Source: an uncultured Lachnospiraceae bacterium
GTDB lineage: Bacteria > Bacillota > Clostridia > Lachnospirales > Lachnospiraceae
Length of the DNA stretch: 11,573 nt
Assembly: GCA_910585215.1 (NCBI GenBank)
Contig: CAJUDQ010000016.1
Span: 13,709 to 25,281 of the forward strand
Direction of reading: 5' to 3'
The translations under genes were made by a program, and so were the position numbers. Shown here one piece after another: positions 6,494 to 11,573 of the stretch (position 1 is its first letter; each line of letters begins with the position of its first letter). The notes under the pieces are model-generated. The model saw only the letters and a program-made list of their open reading frames with translations. It ran no database searches and had not been told where the DNA came from.

Positions 6494-7293
6494 AGATAGA
6501 GCAGCACGATTTTTTGAAAAAATATAATATTGAGGATAAATTTTATCAGTCAGGAGTTTCATGGGATACGTTGTCAGAGATAGCGAAAGATTATGAAGAT
6601 AAGATAGAAAAGTTTCAAAAAATAGCAGTAGATTATGTAAACCGGTTAAATGGTTTGCCAGAGGTACATTCTGTTCGATTCAGAATAAAGGATGTAGAAC
6701 ATTTGATAGAGAAGATAATCAGAAAAGCGGTTGAATATGAAGAGACAGATAGTGTTTATGATAAAGACACATATCTTTATGAAATTACTGATATTATAGG
6801 AATACGGGCACTATATGTATTTAAAAGTGATTATTTGCCATTACATAATACCATTATCAAGAGCTTTAAGAAAAATTTTTGTGAAAAACCTCAGGTGAAA
6901 TTGAGAGAAGGAGATGATAAAAAAATATATAATGGTTTAAAAAATGTAGAGTTTCAGAGTGATTCCATATATCGTTCCATTCATTATACAATCAGACATA
7001 CAGAACAGGATATTACTGTTCCGATTGAAATACAGACAAGAAGTATTTTTGAAGAGGGGTGGAGTGAGATAAACCATAAGTTGTTATATAAAAAGAATAA
7101 TCTGCGCATTGATGAAGAAATATTACTAAAGCAGGCTTCTTCTATTTTGAACTCGCTTGCGGGAGATTGCGATACTCTTGGAGAATTGATGAAGCATATA
7201 GTGAATCAGGAAGATGATATTGATTTTATCAAAGACAAATATTTTTTGGAAAGTAACTCAATAATAGAGGATTTGGTAAAAGAGAAAAAATAA
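6490..7293 (+). CDS. Stand-alone RelA/SpoT-domain nucleotide pyrophosphokinase
   Basis: Predicted small alarmone-synthetase-like enzyme, transferring pyrophosphate from ATP to a guanosine nucleotide or, in some toxic relatives, to tRNA 3' ends. Motifs: R63-F-R65-I-K67 followed by L72-I-E-K75 (the R-x-K...K ATP-binding stretch); D101-I-I-G-I-R106 (catalytic Asp); Y161-R-S-I-H165 (the usual GYRSLH, with Ile for the Gly before Tyr); E180-I-Q-T-R184 (catalytic Glu); and E187-E-G-W-S-E-I-N-H196-K-L-L-Y. No HD hydrolase, TGS or ACT domain is present, so this is not the long Rel enzyme. Residues ~1-55 and ~205-267 are helical extensions. AGGAG (6476-6480) lies 9 bases before ATG, and the start overlaps the upstream stop. 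Catalytic residues look intact. Whether it makes (p)ppGpp or is a toxSAS cannot be decided from sequence. No clear terminator follows. Confidence 0.85.
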   Translation: MKIEQHDFLKKYNIEDKFYQSGVSWDTLSEIAKDYEDKIEKFQKIAVDYVNRLNGLPEVHSVRFRIKDVEHLIEKIIRKAVEYEETDSVYDKDTYLYEITDIIGIRALYVFKSDYLPLHNTIIKSFKKNFCEKPQVKLREGDDKKIYNGLKNVEFQSDSIYRSIHYTIRHTEQDITVPIEIQTRSIFEEGWSEINHKLLYKKNNLRIDEEILLKQASSILNSLAGDCDTLGELMKHIVNQEDDIDFIKDKYFLESNSIIEDLVKEKK

Positions 7294-7345
7294 ACTATAG
7301 GAAAATACTGTAAGTCAAGTTATAAATATTAATTTTTGAGAAATA

Positions 7346-7374
7346 TTGAAATTTATTTTAAGAAAAGATATAAC
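7346..7374 (+). promoter_or_regulatory. Putative sigma-A promoter for dapL
   Basis: TTGAAA (7346-7351) and TATAAC (7369-7374) are separated by 17 bases; each matches consensus at five of six positions. The leader to the ATG at 7406 is only about 25 bases, so there is no room for a lysine riboswitch or T-box. Confidence 0.65.
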
Positions 7375-7405
7375 TATAAAATGATTATTAGAAGAGGAGA
7401 AAAAG

Positions 7406-8620
7406 ATGTTTAAAATTAATAATAATTATTTAAAACTGCCAGGCAGTTATCTGTTTTCAACAATTGGAAAAAAGGTGGCGGGATTTAAAGCAGAACATCC
7501 AGATAAGAAGGTAATCAGTCTTGGAATCGGTGATGTTACACAGCCGCTTGCACCTGCAGTTATTTCGGCACTGCACAAGGCAGTGGATGAGATGGGTGCT
7601 GCGGAAACTTTTAAGGGATATGCACCGGAGCTTGGCTATGAATTTTTAAGAAAGGCAATTGCCGAGAACGACTATAAATCCAGAGGGGTTGAAATTGCTC
7701 TGGATGAAATTTTTGTCAGTGATGGTGCAAAGAGTGATTCAGGAAATATTGGAGATATTTTTTCCGTAGATAATAAAATTGCAGTATGTGACCCTGTTTA
7801 TCCGGTATATGTCGATGCAAACGCCATGGAGGGAAGAACTGGTATATATCAGAAGGAATTTGAAAAGTGGAGCAATGTGATTTATATGCCATGTACTGCA
7901 GAGACAGATTTTGCACCGGAGCTTCCAGAGGAGGAGCCGGATATGATATATTTATGTTTTCCAAACAATCCGACAGGTTCTACAGTTAAAAAAGCAGAGC
8001 TTCAGAAATGGGTGGATTATGCGCTGAAAACAGGAGCTGTCATTATTTATGATGCTGCTTATGAGGCATATATTTCGGAGGAGGATGTGCCGCACAGTAT
8101 CTATGAGTGTGAGGGTGCCAAGGGATGTGCAATAGAAATCAGAAGTTTTTCCAAAAATGCCGGATTTACAGGAACACGTCTTGGATTTACCGTGATTCCA
8201 AAGGAGCTGAAAAGCGGAGATGTAAGTTTAAACAGTCTGTGGGCAAGAAGACATGGAACGAAGTTTAACGGTGCGCCGTATATTATTCAGAGAGCCGGAG
8301 AAGCGGTATATTCGGAAGAAGGAAGAAAACAGACAAAAGAACAGGTTGCATATTATATGAATAATGCAAAGATTATTCGCGAAGAGCTGAAAGCAGCAGG
8401 ATATACTGTATCAGGCGGTATCAACGCACCATACATATGGCTGAAAACACCAGATAATATGACATCATGGGAATTTTTTGACTGTCTGCTTGAAAAGGCC
8501 AATGTAGTAGGTACTCCGGGTTCAGGGTTTGGACCGAGTGGAGAAGGGTATTTCAGACTGACAGCATTTGGAACTTATGAGAATACGATTGAGGCAATGG
8601 AGAGAATTAAGAGAATATAA
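7406..8620 (+). CDS. dapL: LL-diaminopimelate aminotransferase
   Basis: PLP-dependent class I/II aminotransferase converting tetrahydrodipicolinate directly to LL-diaminopimelate with glutamate as donor, feeding lysine and peptidoglycan synthesis. At 404 residues it has normal DapL length. The opening FKINNNYLKLPGSYLFSTIG is characteristic of DapL, as is SLGIGDVTQPLAP (38-50). PLP-site features are: SDGAKSDSGNI (105-115), FPNNPTG (185-191), D216-A-A-Y219, the Schiff-base Lys250 in SFSKNAGFTGTR with Arg258, and R384 (YFRLTAFG) expected to bind the substrate carboxylate. GAGGAG (7394-7399) supports the start. The gene has its own promoter (7346-7374) and terminator (8698-8736), so it is probably monocistronic. 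It supplies the diaminopimelate used in the kind of wall acted on by the two envelope enzymes upstream. Confidence 0.96.
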   Translation: MFKINNNYLKLPGSYLFSTIGKKVAGFKAEHPDKKVISLGIGDVTQPLAPAVISALHKAVDEMGAAETFKGYAPELGYEFLRKAIAENDYKSRGVEIALDEIFVSDGAKSDSGNIGDIFSVDNKIAVCDPVYPVYVDANAMEGRTGIYQKEFEKWSNVIYMPCTAETDFAPELPEEEPDMIYLCFPNNPTGSTVKKAELQKWVDYALKTGAVIIYDAAYEAYISEEDVPHSIYECEGAKGCAIEIRSFSKNAGFTGTRLGFTVIPKELKSGDVSLNSLWARRHGTKFNGAPYIIQRAGEAVYSEEGRKQTKEQVAYYMNNAKIIREELKAAGYTVSGGINAPYIWLKTPDNMTSWEFFDCLLEKANVVGTPGSGFGPSGEGYFRLTAFGTYENTIEAMERIKRI

Positions 8621-8697
8621 AACAAAGTTGAATTGCTGATAAGCTGGGAAATCTCAAAATGATATTTTGGAAAAAGATTTGATGATAGAAGAAAGGG

Positions 8698-8736
8698 AAA
8701 CTGTGAACAAAAATCAGAAAATTGTTCACAGTTTTT
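8698..8736 (+). terminator. Intrinsic terminator of dapL
   Basis: AAACTGTGAACAA (8698-8710) pairs with TTGTTCACAGTTT (8722-8734), about 13 pairs around an 11-base loop. The T run extends to 8736. It lies 77 bases after the dapL stop and just before the next promoter. No gene is seen in 8621-8697. Confidence 0.85.
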
Positions 8737-8745
8737 ACAATTATC

Positions 8746-8776
8746 TTGACATAAAGGGGGTAAAAGGGAGTATACT
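8746..8776 (+). promoter_or_regulatory. Putative promoter of the surface-protein gene
   Basis: A perfect -35 TTGACA (8746-8751) is followed by TATACT (8771-8776) at a 19-base spacing, longer than ideal. GTATAC one base earlier gives 18. A leader of roughly 70 bases follows, with two similar segments (TTAGGTAC near 8785 and ATAGGTAT near 8803) of unknown meaning, before the AAGGAGG site. Confidence 0.55.
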
Positions 8777-8850
8777 TAAAAATATTAGGTACTCATAAAA
8801 TAATAGGTATCTTTGAACAACACAATAATTATATCTAAGGAGGAAAAAAG

Positions 8851-9525
8851 ATGAAGAAATTTTTAATGGCTGCAATGACAGCAACGATTGCTTTGGGATG
8901 CGCTTTTACATCATTTGCAGCAGAACCAGTTTATTTTAATGATTTTGAATCAGGTGCTGATGATGCAACAATAGTAGGTTCAGGAGCAATTGAAACTGAT
9001 AAAGATGAAAATTTTGGAAAGGTGTTCCATAATAATGTTACAGGTGATACAACAGCAAGAAGCAATTATCTGGTTTTACCAGAAGGTGTTTTAAGTCATT
9101 CGGCTGAAAGTAAACAATTGACAATTCAGTTTTGGGTAAATAAAGGAACAGCAGAAAATTATTTTTTTGCACCGATTTTTTCAGCATATGCACAAAAAGA
9201 TGAAAAAAATACGTTTCCAATGTTTATATTGCAATCAAGGCTTCTTGCACAGGTGAACTGCGCAGGTTATACAGATTATACAAAAGATGATTGTAAACTG
9301 GGTTTGGGTGAAGATGGCGAAATTATAACAGACACATCATGGTTGGATGATGAACAGTGGCATTTGTATACAGCTGTTTTGGATAACACATCTTTAAAAA
9401 TTTATATTGATGGAAAGAATGTAAGATATTGGGAGTCAGATGGCTCAGATGCACACAATCAGGGTGGTTTATTTTCTAATGGTGCAGATTTAAAGTATGT
9501 ATGTCTTGGCGGAAATCAGGCATGA
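8851..9525 (+). CDS. N-terminal part: secreted LamG/concanavalin-like domain
   Basis: This is the 224-residue segment before the TGA. It starts with a clear Sec signal peptide (MKKFLMAAMTATIALGCAF..., probable cleavage after SFA, residue 23). A beta-rich domain from ~26 onward resembles LamG-type jelly rolls: VYFNDFESG near the start, TIQFWVNKG (91-99), D166-D-E-Q-W-H-L-Y-T-A-V-L (the common 'WHxYxxVxD' strand), SLKIYIDGK (181-189), and the terminal YVCLGGNQ that should continue past the stop into FDDVAIYN. Such domains usually bind carbohydrate or assist adhesion. AAGGAGG (8837-8843), 7 bases before ATG, is a near-ideal ribosome site. Without the final strands the domain is likely unstable, so this is best regarded as the 5' half of the interrupted gene. 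Confidence 0.7.
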   Translation: MKKFLMAAMTATIALGCAFTSFAAEPVYFNDFESGADDATIVGSGAIETDKDENFGKVFHNNVTGDTTARSNYLVLPEGVLSHSAESKQLTIQFWVNKGTAENYFFAPIFSAYAQKDEKNTFPMFILQSRLLAQVNCAGYTDYTKDDCKLGLGEDGEIITDTSWLDDEQWHLYTAVLDNTSLKIYIDGKNVRYWESDGSDAHNQGGLFSNGADLKYVCLGGNQA

Positions 9526-9552
9526 GACTGGGCAGATGCAGATGCAGCATAT

Positions 9553-10368
9553 ATGTTTGATGATGTGGCAATTTATAATGTTGCTTTGTCCGATTCAGAG
9601 ATTCAGGCTGTTATAGATAAAAAGATATCGGAGGACCCAACAGAGCCATCTACAGATGAAGACCCAACAGAACCGTCTACAGATGAAGATTCAACAGAGC
9701 CATCTACAGATGAAGATTCAACAAAGCCGTCTGAAAGTGAAACAACAACAGATAAAATTGACAATCCAGATGTAGATTCAAATAATTTTGATGTAACGAA
9801 TGCAGATGCAGAGAAAGTAAACAAAGAAGCAGTAGTTACAGGGCTTCCTGAGAACGTAACACTCAGAGTAGCTTCCATTGAAAAGAGCAGCACTGACTAT
9901 AATGCAATTGCAGAGTTTGTTAATAAAGAGTTAAAAGGCAAGAAAGTAGCAGCAGCAGACCTTTCATTAGTAAAAGACAATGTTGCATACGCAGAACAGC
10001 CAAGCGGAAAAGTAAAAGTAACTCTTTCAGTATTTGAGAATATCAAAGATGCAAAATGGATTCAGGTATATAGATATGATAATACAGCAAAGAAGTTTGT
10101 TGAGGTTGACAAAGCTGTAGAAGTAAAAGACGGTAAATTCACATTTGAAACAGACCACTTTACGCCATATTTATTTGCTTCTGCAGATGCTCCAAAGGAA
10201 GAGCCAATTCCAACTACAACAGCACAGTCAACTACAACAGGAAAGACTGTTACTGATACAGGCAGCAAACCAAAGACAGGCGATTCAGCTCCTATTGCTG
10301 TATTTGCTGGACTTGCAGCAGCAGGACTCGCAGTATTTGCAGTAAACAAGAAAAGAAAGAATGCTTAA
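9553..10368 (+). CDS. C-terminal part: repeats, wall domain and sortase motif
   Basis: This 271-residue open segment follows the TGA in the same frame. Its ATG at 9553 has no recognisable ribosome site and lies inside the LamG domain (FDDVAIYNVALSDSEIQAVID), so it is unlikely to be a natural start. After the domain end comes an acidic Thr/Pro/Ser repeat region (about four DPTEPSTDE-like units), then a beta-rich domain (VTGLPENVTLRVASIEKSS ... WIQVYRYDN ... FTFETDHFTPYLFA) of a kind common before sorting signals in clostridial surface proteins. A Thr-rich linker and a C-terminal signal follow: KPKTGD (LPxTG-like), a hydrophobic segment (APIAVFAGLAAAGLAVFAV) and the basic tail NKKRKNA. It would be covalently wall-anchored only if the full frame is expressed. 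Treat it as the 3' half of the interrupted gene. Confidence 0.65.
   Translation: MFDDVAIYNVALSDSEIQAVIDKKISEDPTEPSTDEDPTEPSTDEDSTEPSTDEDSTKPSESETTTDKIDNPDVDSNNFDVTNADAEKVNKEAVVTGLPENVTLRVASIEKSSTDYNAIAEFVNKELKGKKVAAADLSLVKDNVAYAEQPSGKVKVTLSVFENIKDAKWIQVYRYDNTAKKFVEVDKAVEVKDGKFTFETDHFTPYLFASADAPKEEPIPTTTAQSTTTGKTVTDTGSKPKTGDSAPIAVFAGLAAAGLAVFAVNKKRKNA
9631..9738 (+). repeat. 27-base tandem repeat encoding EDPTEPSTD units
   Basis: Four consecutive 27-base units (9631-9657, 9658-9684, 9685-9711 and a diverged 9712-9738) encode EDPTEPSTD, EDPTEPSTD, EDSTEPSTD and EDSTKPSES. Units 1 and 2 share GAC CCA where 3 and 4 have GAT TCA, while units 1 and 3 have CCA and units 2 and 4 CCG, suggesting stepwise duplication. 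It forms a flexible, possibly glycosylated spacer and may vary in copy number between strains. Confidence 0.85.
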
Positions 10369-10420
10369 TTTGCTTGCAGACAAGCATTATAAAATATTGT
10401 TTTAATACATAATTACAGAA

Positions 10421-10458
10421 AAGGTGTCATGGAGATGTTAATATTTCCATGACACTTT
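10421..10458 (+). terminator. Hairpin terminator after the surface-protein gene
   Basis: AAGGTGTCATGGA (10421-10433) pairs with TCCATGACACTTT (10446-10458): 13 pairs with one G-U and a 12-base loop. The T run is short (three T, then GCTATTT), so efficiency is uncertain. A smaller hairpin, TGCTTG/CAAGCA (10371-10386), lies just after the stop codon. Confidence 0.6.
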
Positions 10459-10496
10459 GCTATTTGGTTATATTATAAAATTACACTGTTAGGATG

Positions 10497-10525
10497 TTGT
10501 TAAAATCTGGCTTTTGTGGTATACT
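10497..10525 (+). promoter_or_regulatory. Putative promoter of the nucleotidyltransferase/HEPN pair
   Basis: TTGTTA (10497-10502) and TATACT (10520-10525) are 17 bases apart, with TG at 10517-10518 giving an extended -10 (TGGTATACT). The leader to ATG 10637 is about 105 bases. Confidence 0.6.
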
Positions 10526-10562
10526 TTCAGCAATTATTCAGTATATGGCTGGCAGAAAATTA

Positions 10563-10615
10563 GTTTGAAACAAATTGGATGCATCAGCAATCATAATATT
10601 GTAAAAATTTCAAAC
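10563..10615 (+). other. Inverted repeats in the leader of the nucleotidyltransferase gene
   Basis: GTTTGAAA (10563-10570) is the inverse complement of TTTCAAAC (10608-10615). Between them lies the perfect palindrome GATGCATC (10578-10585) and a small CAAT...ATTG hairpin. The element sits between promoter and start codon, so it could be an operator or a leader hairpin. No function can be assigned from sequence. Confidence 0.4.
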
Positions 10616-10636
10616 AGACTATAAATGGAGCAATTT

Positions 10637-11008
10637 ATGAAACGGTTTAACAATTATGATTTACATTTTATTTTTGAAGTAAAGACAGGAATCAATTATA
10701 AAAACGCACAATATATACATCCGTTAAAGCAGGAATTGGTGGGAAGATATATTGAATGTTTTGAAAAGGACAGAAATATAAAGGCAGCTATTATATTTGG
10801 CAGCAGTGTAGAGTTTCGCTGTAACAGTTATAGTGACCTTGATATTTGTATTGAGCGCTATAATATAGAAAAAGGATTCAGGGATTATCCTGATGAGAAT
10901 ATGCATGAAAGAGATATTGTTTATATGGATGCGATAGGGGAACGTTTGAGAAAAGAGATAGAGCAGAAAGGTATAGTTATTTTTGACAGGGAGGCAGAAT
11001 ATGTGTGA
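10637..11008 (+). CDS. Minimal nucleotidyltransferase (MNT) domain protein
   Basis: Predicted member of the DNA polymerase beta-like nucleotidyltransferase superfamily, 123 residues from ATG 10637. The fold's hallmark is present: F54-G55-S56-S57 followed by S66-D67-L-D69 (GSx10DxD), and a later acid in E91-R-D93-I-V-Y-M-D98 that would complete the metal-binding triad. I chose ATG 10637 because GGAG (10627-10630) sits 6 bases upstream; the in-frame ATG at 10625 overlaps that site and has no ribosome site of its own. Its TGA overlaps the next gene by 8 bases. MNT proteins encoded next to HEPN proteins are commonly antitoxins; the MntA class adds AMP groups to its HepT toxin. That role is an inference here. 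An antibiotic adenylyltransferase-like role is less likely given the small size. Confidence 0.85.
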   Translation: MKRFNNYDLHFIFEVKTGINYKNAQYIHPLKQELVGRYIECFEKDRNIKAAIIFGSSVEFRCNSYSDLDICIERYNIEKGFRDYPDENMHERDIVYMDAIGERLRKEIEQKGIVIFDREAEYV

Positions 11009-11528
11009 CATTCGTTTTTTTAGATCTGCTTATACAGATTATGAGCTTGCAGTAAGTATATTTCAGATTCCAAGAAATGATGAGGCATTTATAAATGCGG
11101 TGGCATATCATCTTCAACAATCAGTAGAAAAAATATTAAAGGCATTTTTGGAATGTCAGGGTGTTACTGTTCCAAATACTCATGATATAGATAAATTGTT
11201 AAGAATGTCCAGAGATAATGGTTCAAAAATTATTTTAACAGAGTGGATAGAAGAAAAAGCAGATACAATTACCAGGTGGGAAGCAGATACAAGATATAAT
11301 GTTGATTATTATATAGAAGCAGGAAAGATTCAAAAAGGAATTGAAGAAATTGGAAAATTTTTTGATTTAAATGGAATCAGGATTGAACTTAGAAAAGAAC
11401 TTCAGAAAAATGAAACAAAGGAAAAGTTGAAAGCCTTTTTTCCAAAGAATTATACACCGAAGGATGATTTTGAATGGAACTGTTATTATCAGATATACAG
11501 AAAAAAATTAGAAAAAGGCAGTTCATAA
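11001..11528 (+). CDS. HEPN-domain protein paired with the MNT gene
   Basis: Predicted HEPN four-helix protein, 175 residues from ATG 11001. The core (~5-125) has the family pattern: AYHLQQSVEKILKAFLECQG (35-54), THDIDKLLRM (60-69), and TRWEADTRYNVDYY (91-104), the usual 'RYP'-like segment. The R-x(4-6)-H ribonuclease motif of toxic HEPN (HepT) proteins is not visible: the nearest pair, Arg25 and His37, is too far apart. A ~45-residue Lys/Glu-rich tail with aromatic residues (FEWNCYYQIYRKK) extends beyond the core. AGGGAGG (10988-10994), 6 bases before ATG, decides the start over the in-frame TTG at 10983. It overlaps the MNT gene by 8 bases, so the two are translationally coupled and their products probably form a complex. 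Whether this is a toxin-antitoxin pair or a non-toxic MNT/HEPN complex is open. No terminator is seen before the window end. Confidence 0.82.
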   Translation: MCDIRFFRSAYTDYELAVSIFQIPRNDEAFINAVAYHLQQSVEKILKAFLECQGVTVPNTHDIDKLLRMSRDNGSKIILTEWIEEKADTITRWEADTRYNVDYYIEAGKIQKGIEEIGKFFDLNGIRIELRKELQKNETKEKLKAFFPKNYTPKDDFEWNCYYQIYRKKLEKGSS

Positions 11529-11573
11529 ATTTTCCTCACATTTTGCTATTGAAATTTAACTGAAGAACATATA

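Larger units (their letters stand above)
8851..10368 (+). pseudogene. LamG-like sortase-motif surface protein interrupted by in-frame TGA
   Basis: The two open segments 8851-9525 and 9553-10368 are in the same frame and encode one protein when the TGA at 9523-9525 is read through: 505 codon positions before the TAA. The interruption falls inside the LamG/concanavalin-like domain, in the sequence GGNQA-stop-DWADADAAYMFDDVAIYN. In related domains as I recall them a tryptophan is common at this place, so a single TGG-to-TGA change would explain it. No frameshift or other damage is seen, and the 815 downstream bases keep a clean frame with repeats, a wall domain and a sorting signal. That suggests a very recent mutation, a sequence error, or read-through. 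Other genes here encode Trp with TGG and none contains internal TGA, which argues against a changed code. As written, the product would be truncated and released, not wall-anchored. Confidence 0.75.

Noticed and set aside
9523..9560. Selenocysteine or a reassigned TGA codon
   Set aside because: No convincing bacterial SECIS hairpin is seen just downstream. The protein is an extracellular binding-type domain, Trp is encoded by TGG throughout, and no other gene in the window contains an internal TGA.
10983..11000. TTG start for the HEPN gene
   Set aside because: The AGGGAGG site lies between this TTG and the ATG at 11001, so only the ATG is properly placed.
10453..11550. Similar CAC(A)TTTTGCTATT strings near 10453 and 11534
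   Set aside because: They are short and AT-rich, with an indel between them and no flanking inverted repeats; probably chance or terminator remnants, not a mobile-element boundary.

Overview
The window looks like chromosomal DNA from an anaerobic, low-GC Firmicute, most likely a gut Lachnospiraceae-type Clostridia. This is an inference from AT-rich codon use, strong AGGAGG-type ribosome binding sites, a viroplasmin-RNase H protein, a short (alpha-type) glutamine synthetase followed by an ANTAR regulator, the DapL lysine/peptidoglycan route, and a sortase-type surface protein. All recognised genes lie on the + strand. No gene-free stretch reaches 300 bases, and no rRNA, tRNA, CRISPR array, insertion sequence or integrase was found.

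Layout. (1) 1-3440 carries a promoter and RNase H gene, then two envelope genes: a membrane-anchored L,D-transpeptidase with a Pro/Thr linker and three Ig-like repeats, and a NodB-type polysaccharide deacetylase. (2) 3441-5555 is a nitrogen-assimilation unit. A sigma-A-type promoter leads into a structured leader with an intrinsic terminator and a competing hexaloop hairpin, then glnA, and 20 bases later a pseudo-receiver/ANTAR protein. ANTAR proteins bind hexaloop hairpins and prevent termination, so leader and downstream gene together suggest an autoregulated antitermination circuit. (3) 5580-5906 holds a small 70-residue protein gene with its own near-consensus promoter and a strong hairpin after it. 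(4) 5957-7293 is a two-gene unit with a 4-base stop/start overlap: a protein I do not recognise and a stand-alone RelA/SpoT-domain nucleotide synthetase. The format resembles toxSAS-type toxin-antitoxin pairs but is unproven. (5) 7346-8736 is dapL (LL-diaminopimelate aminotransferase) with its own promoter and terminator. (6) 8746-10458 is a secreted, LamG-like, sortase-motif surface protein whose reading frame is intact apart from one in-frame TGA at 9523-9525. (7) 10497-11528 is an overlapping minimal nucleotidyltransferase/HEPN pair with its own promoter and a palindrome-containing leader.

The items most worth follow-up are the glnA leader with its adjacent ANTAR gene, the unknown-protein/RelA-SpoT pair, and the TGA-interrupted surface protein. 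The first fits a described regulatory principle, although its second hairpin is non-canonical. The second is the best candidate for an uncharacterised system. Nothing in the sequence alone proves a new system.
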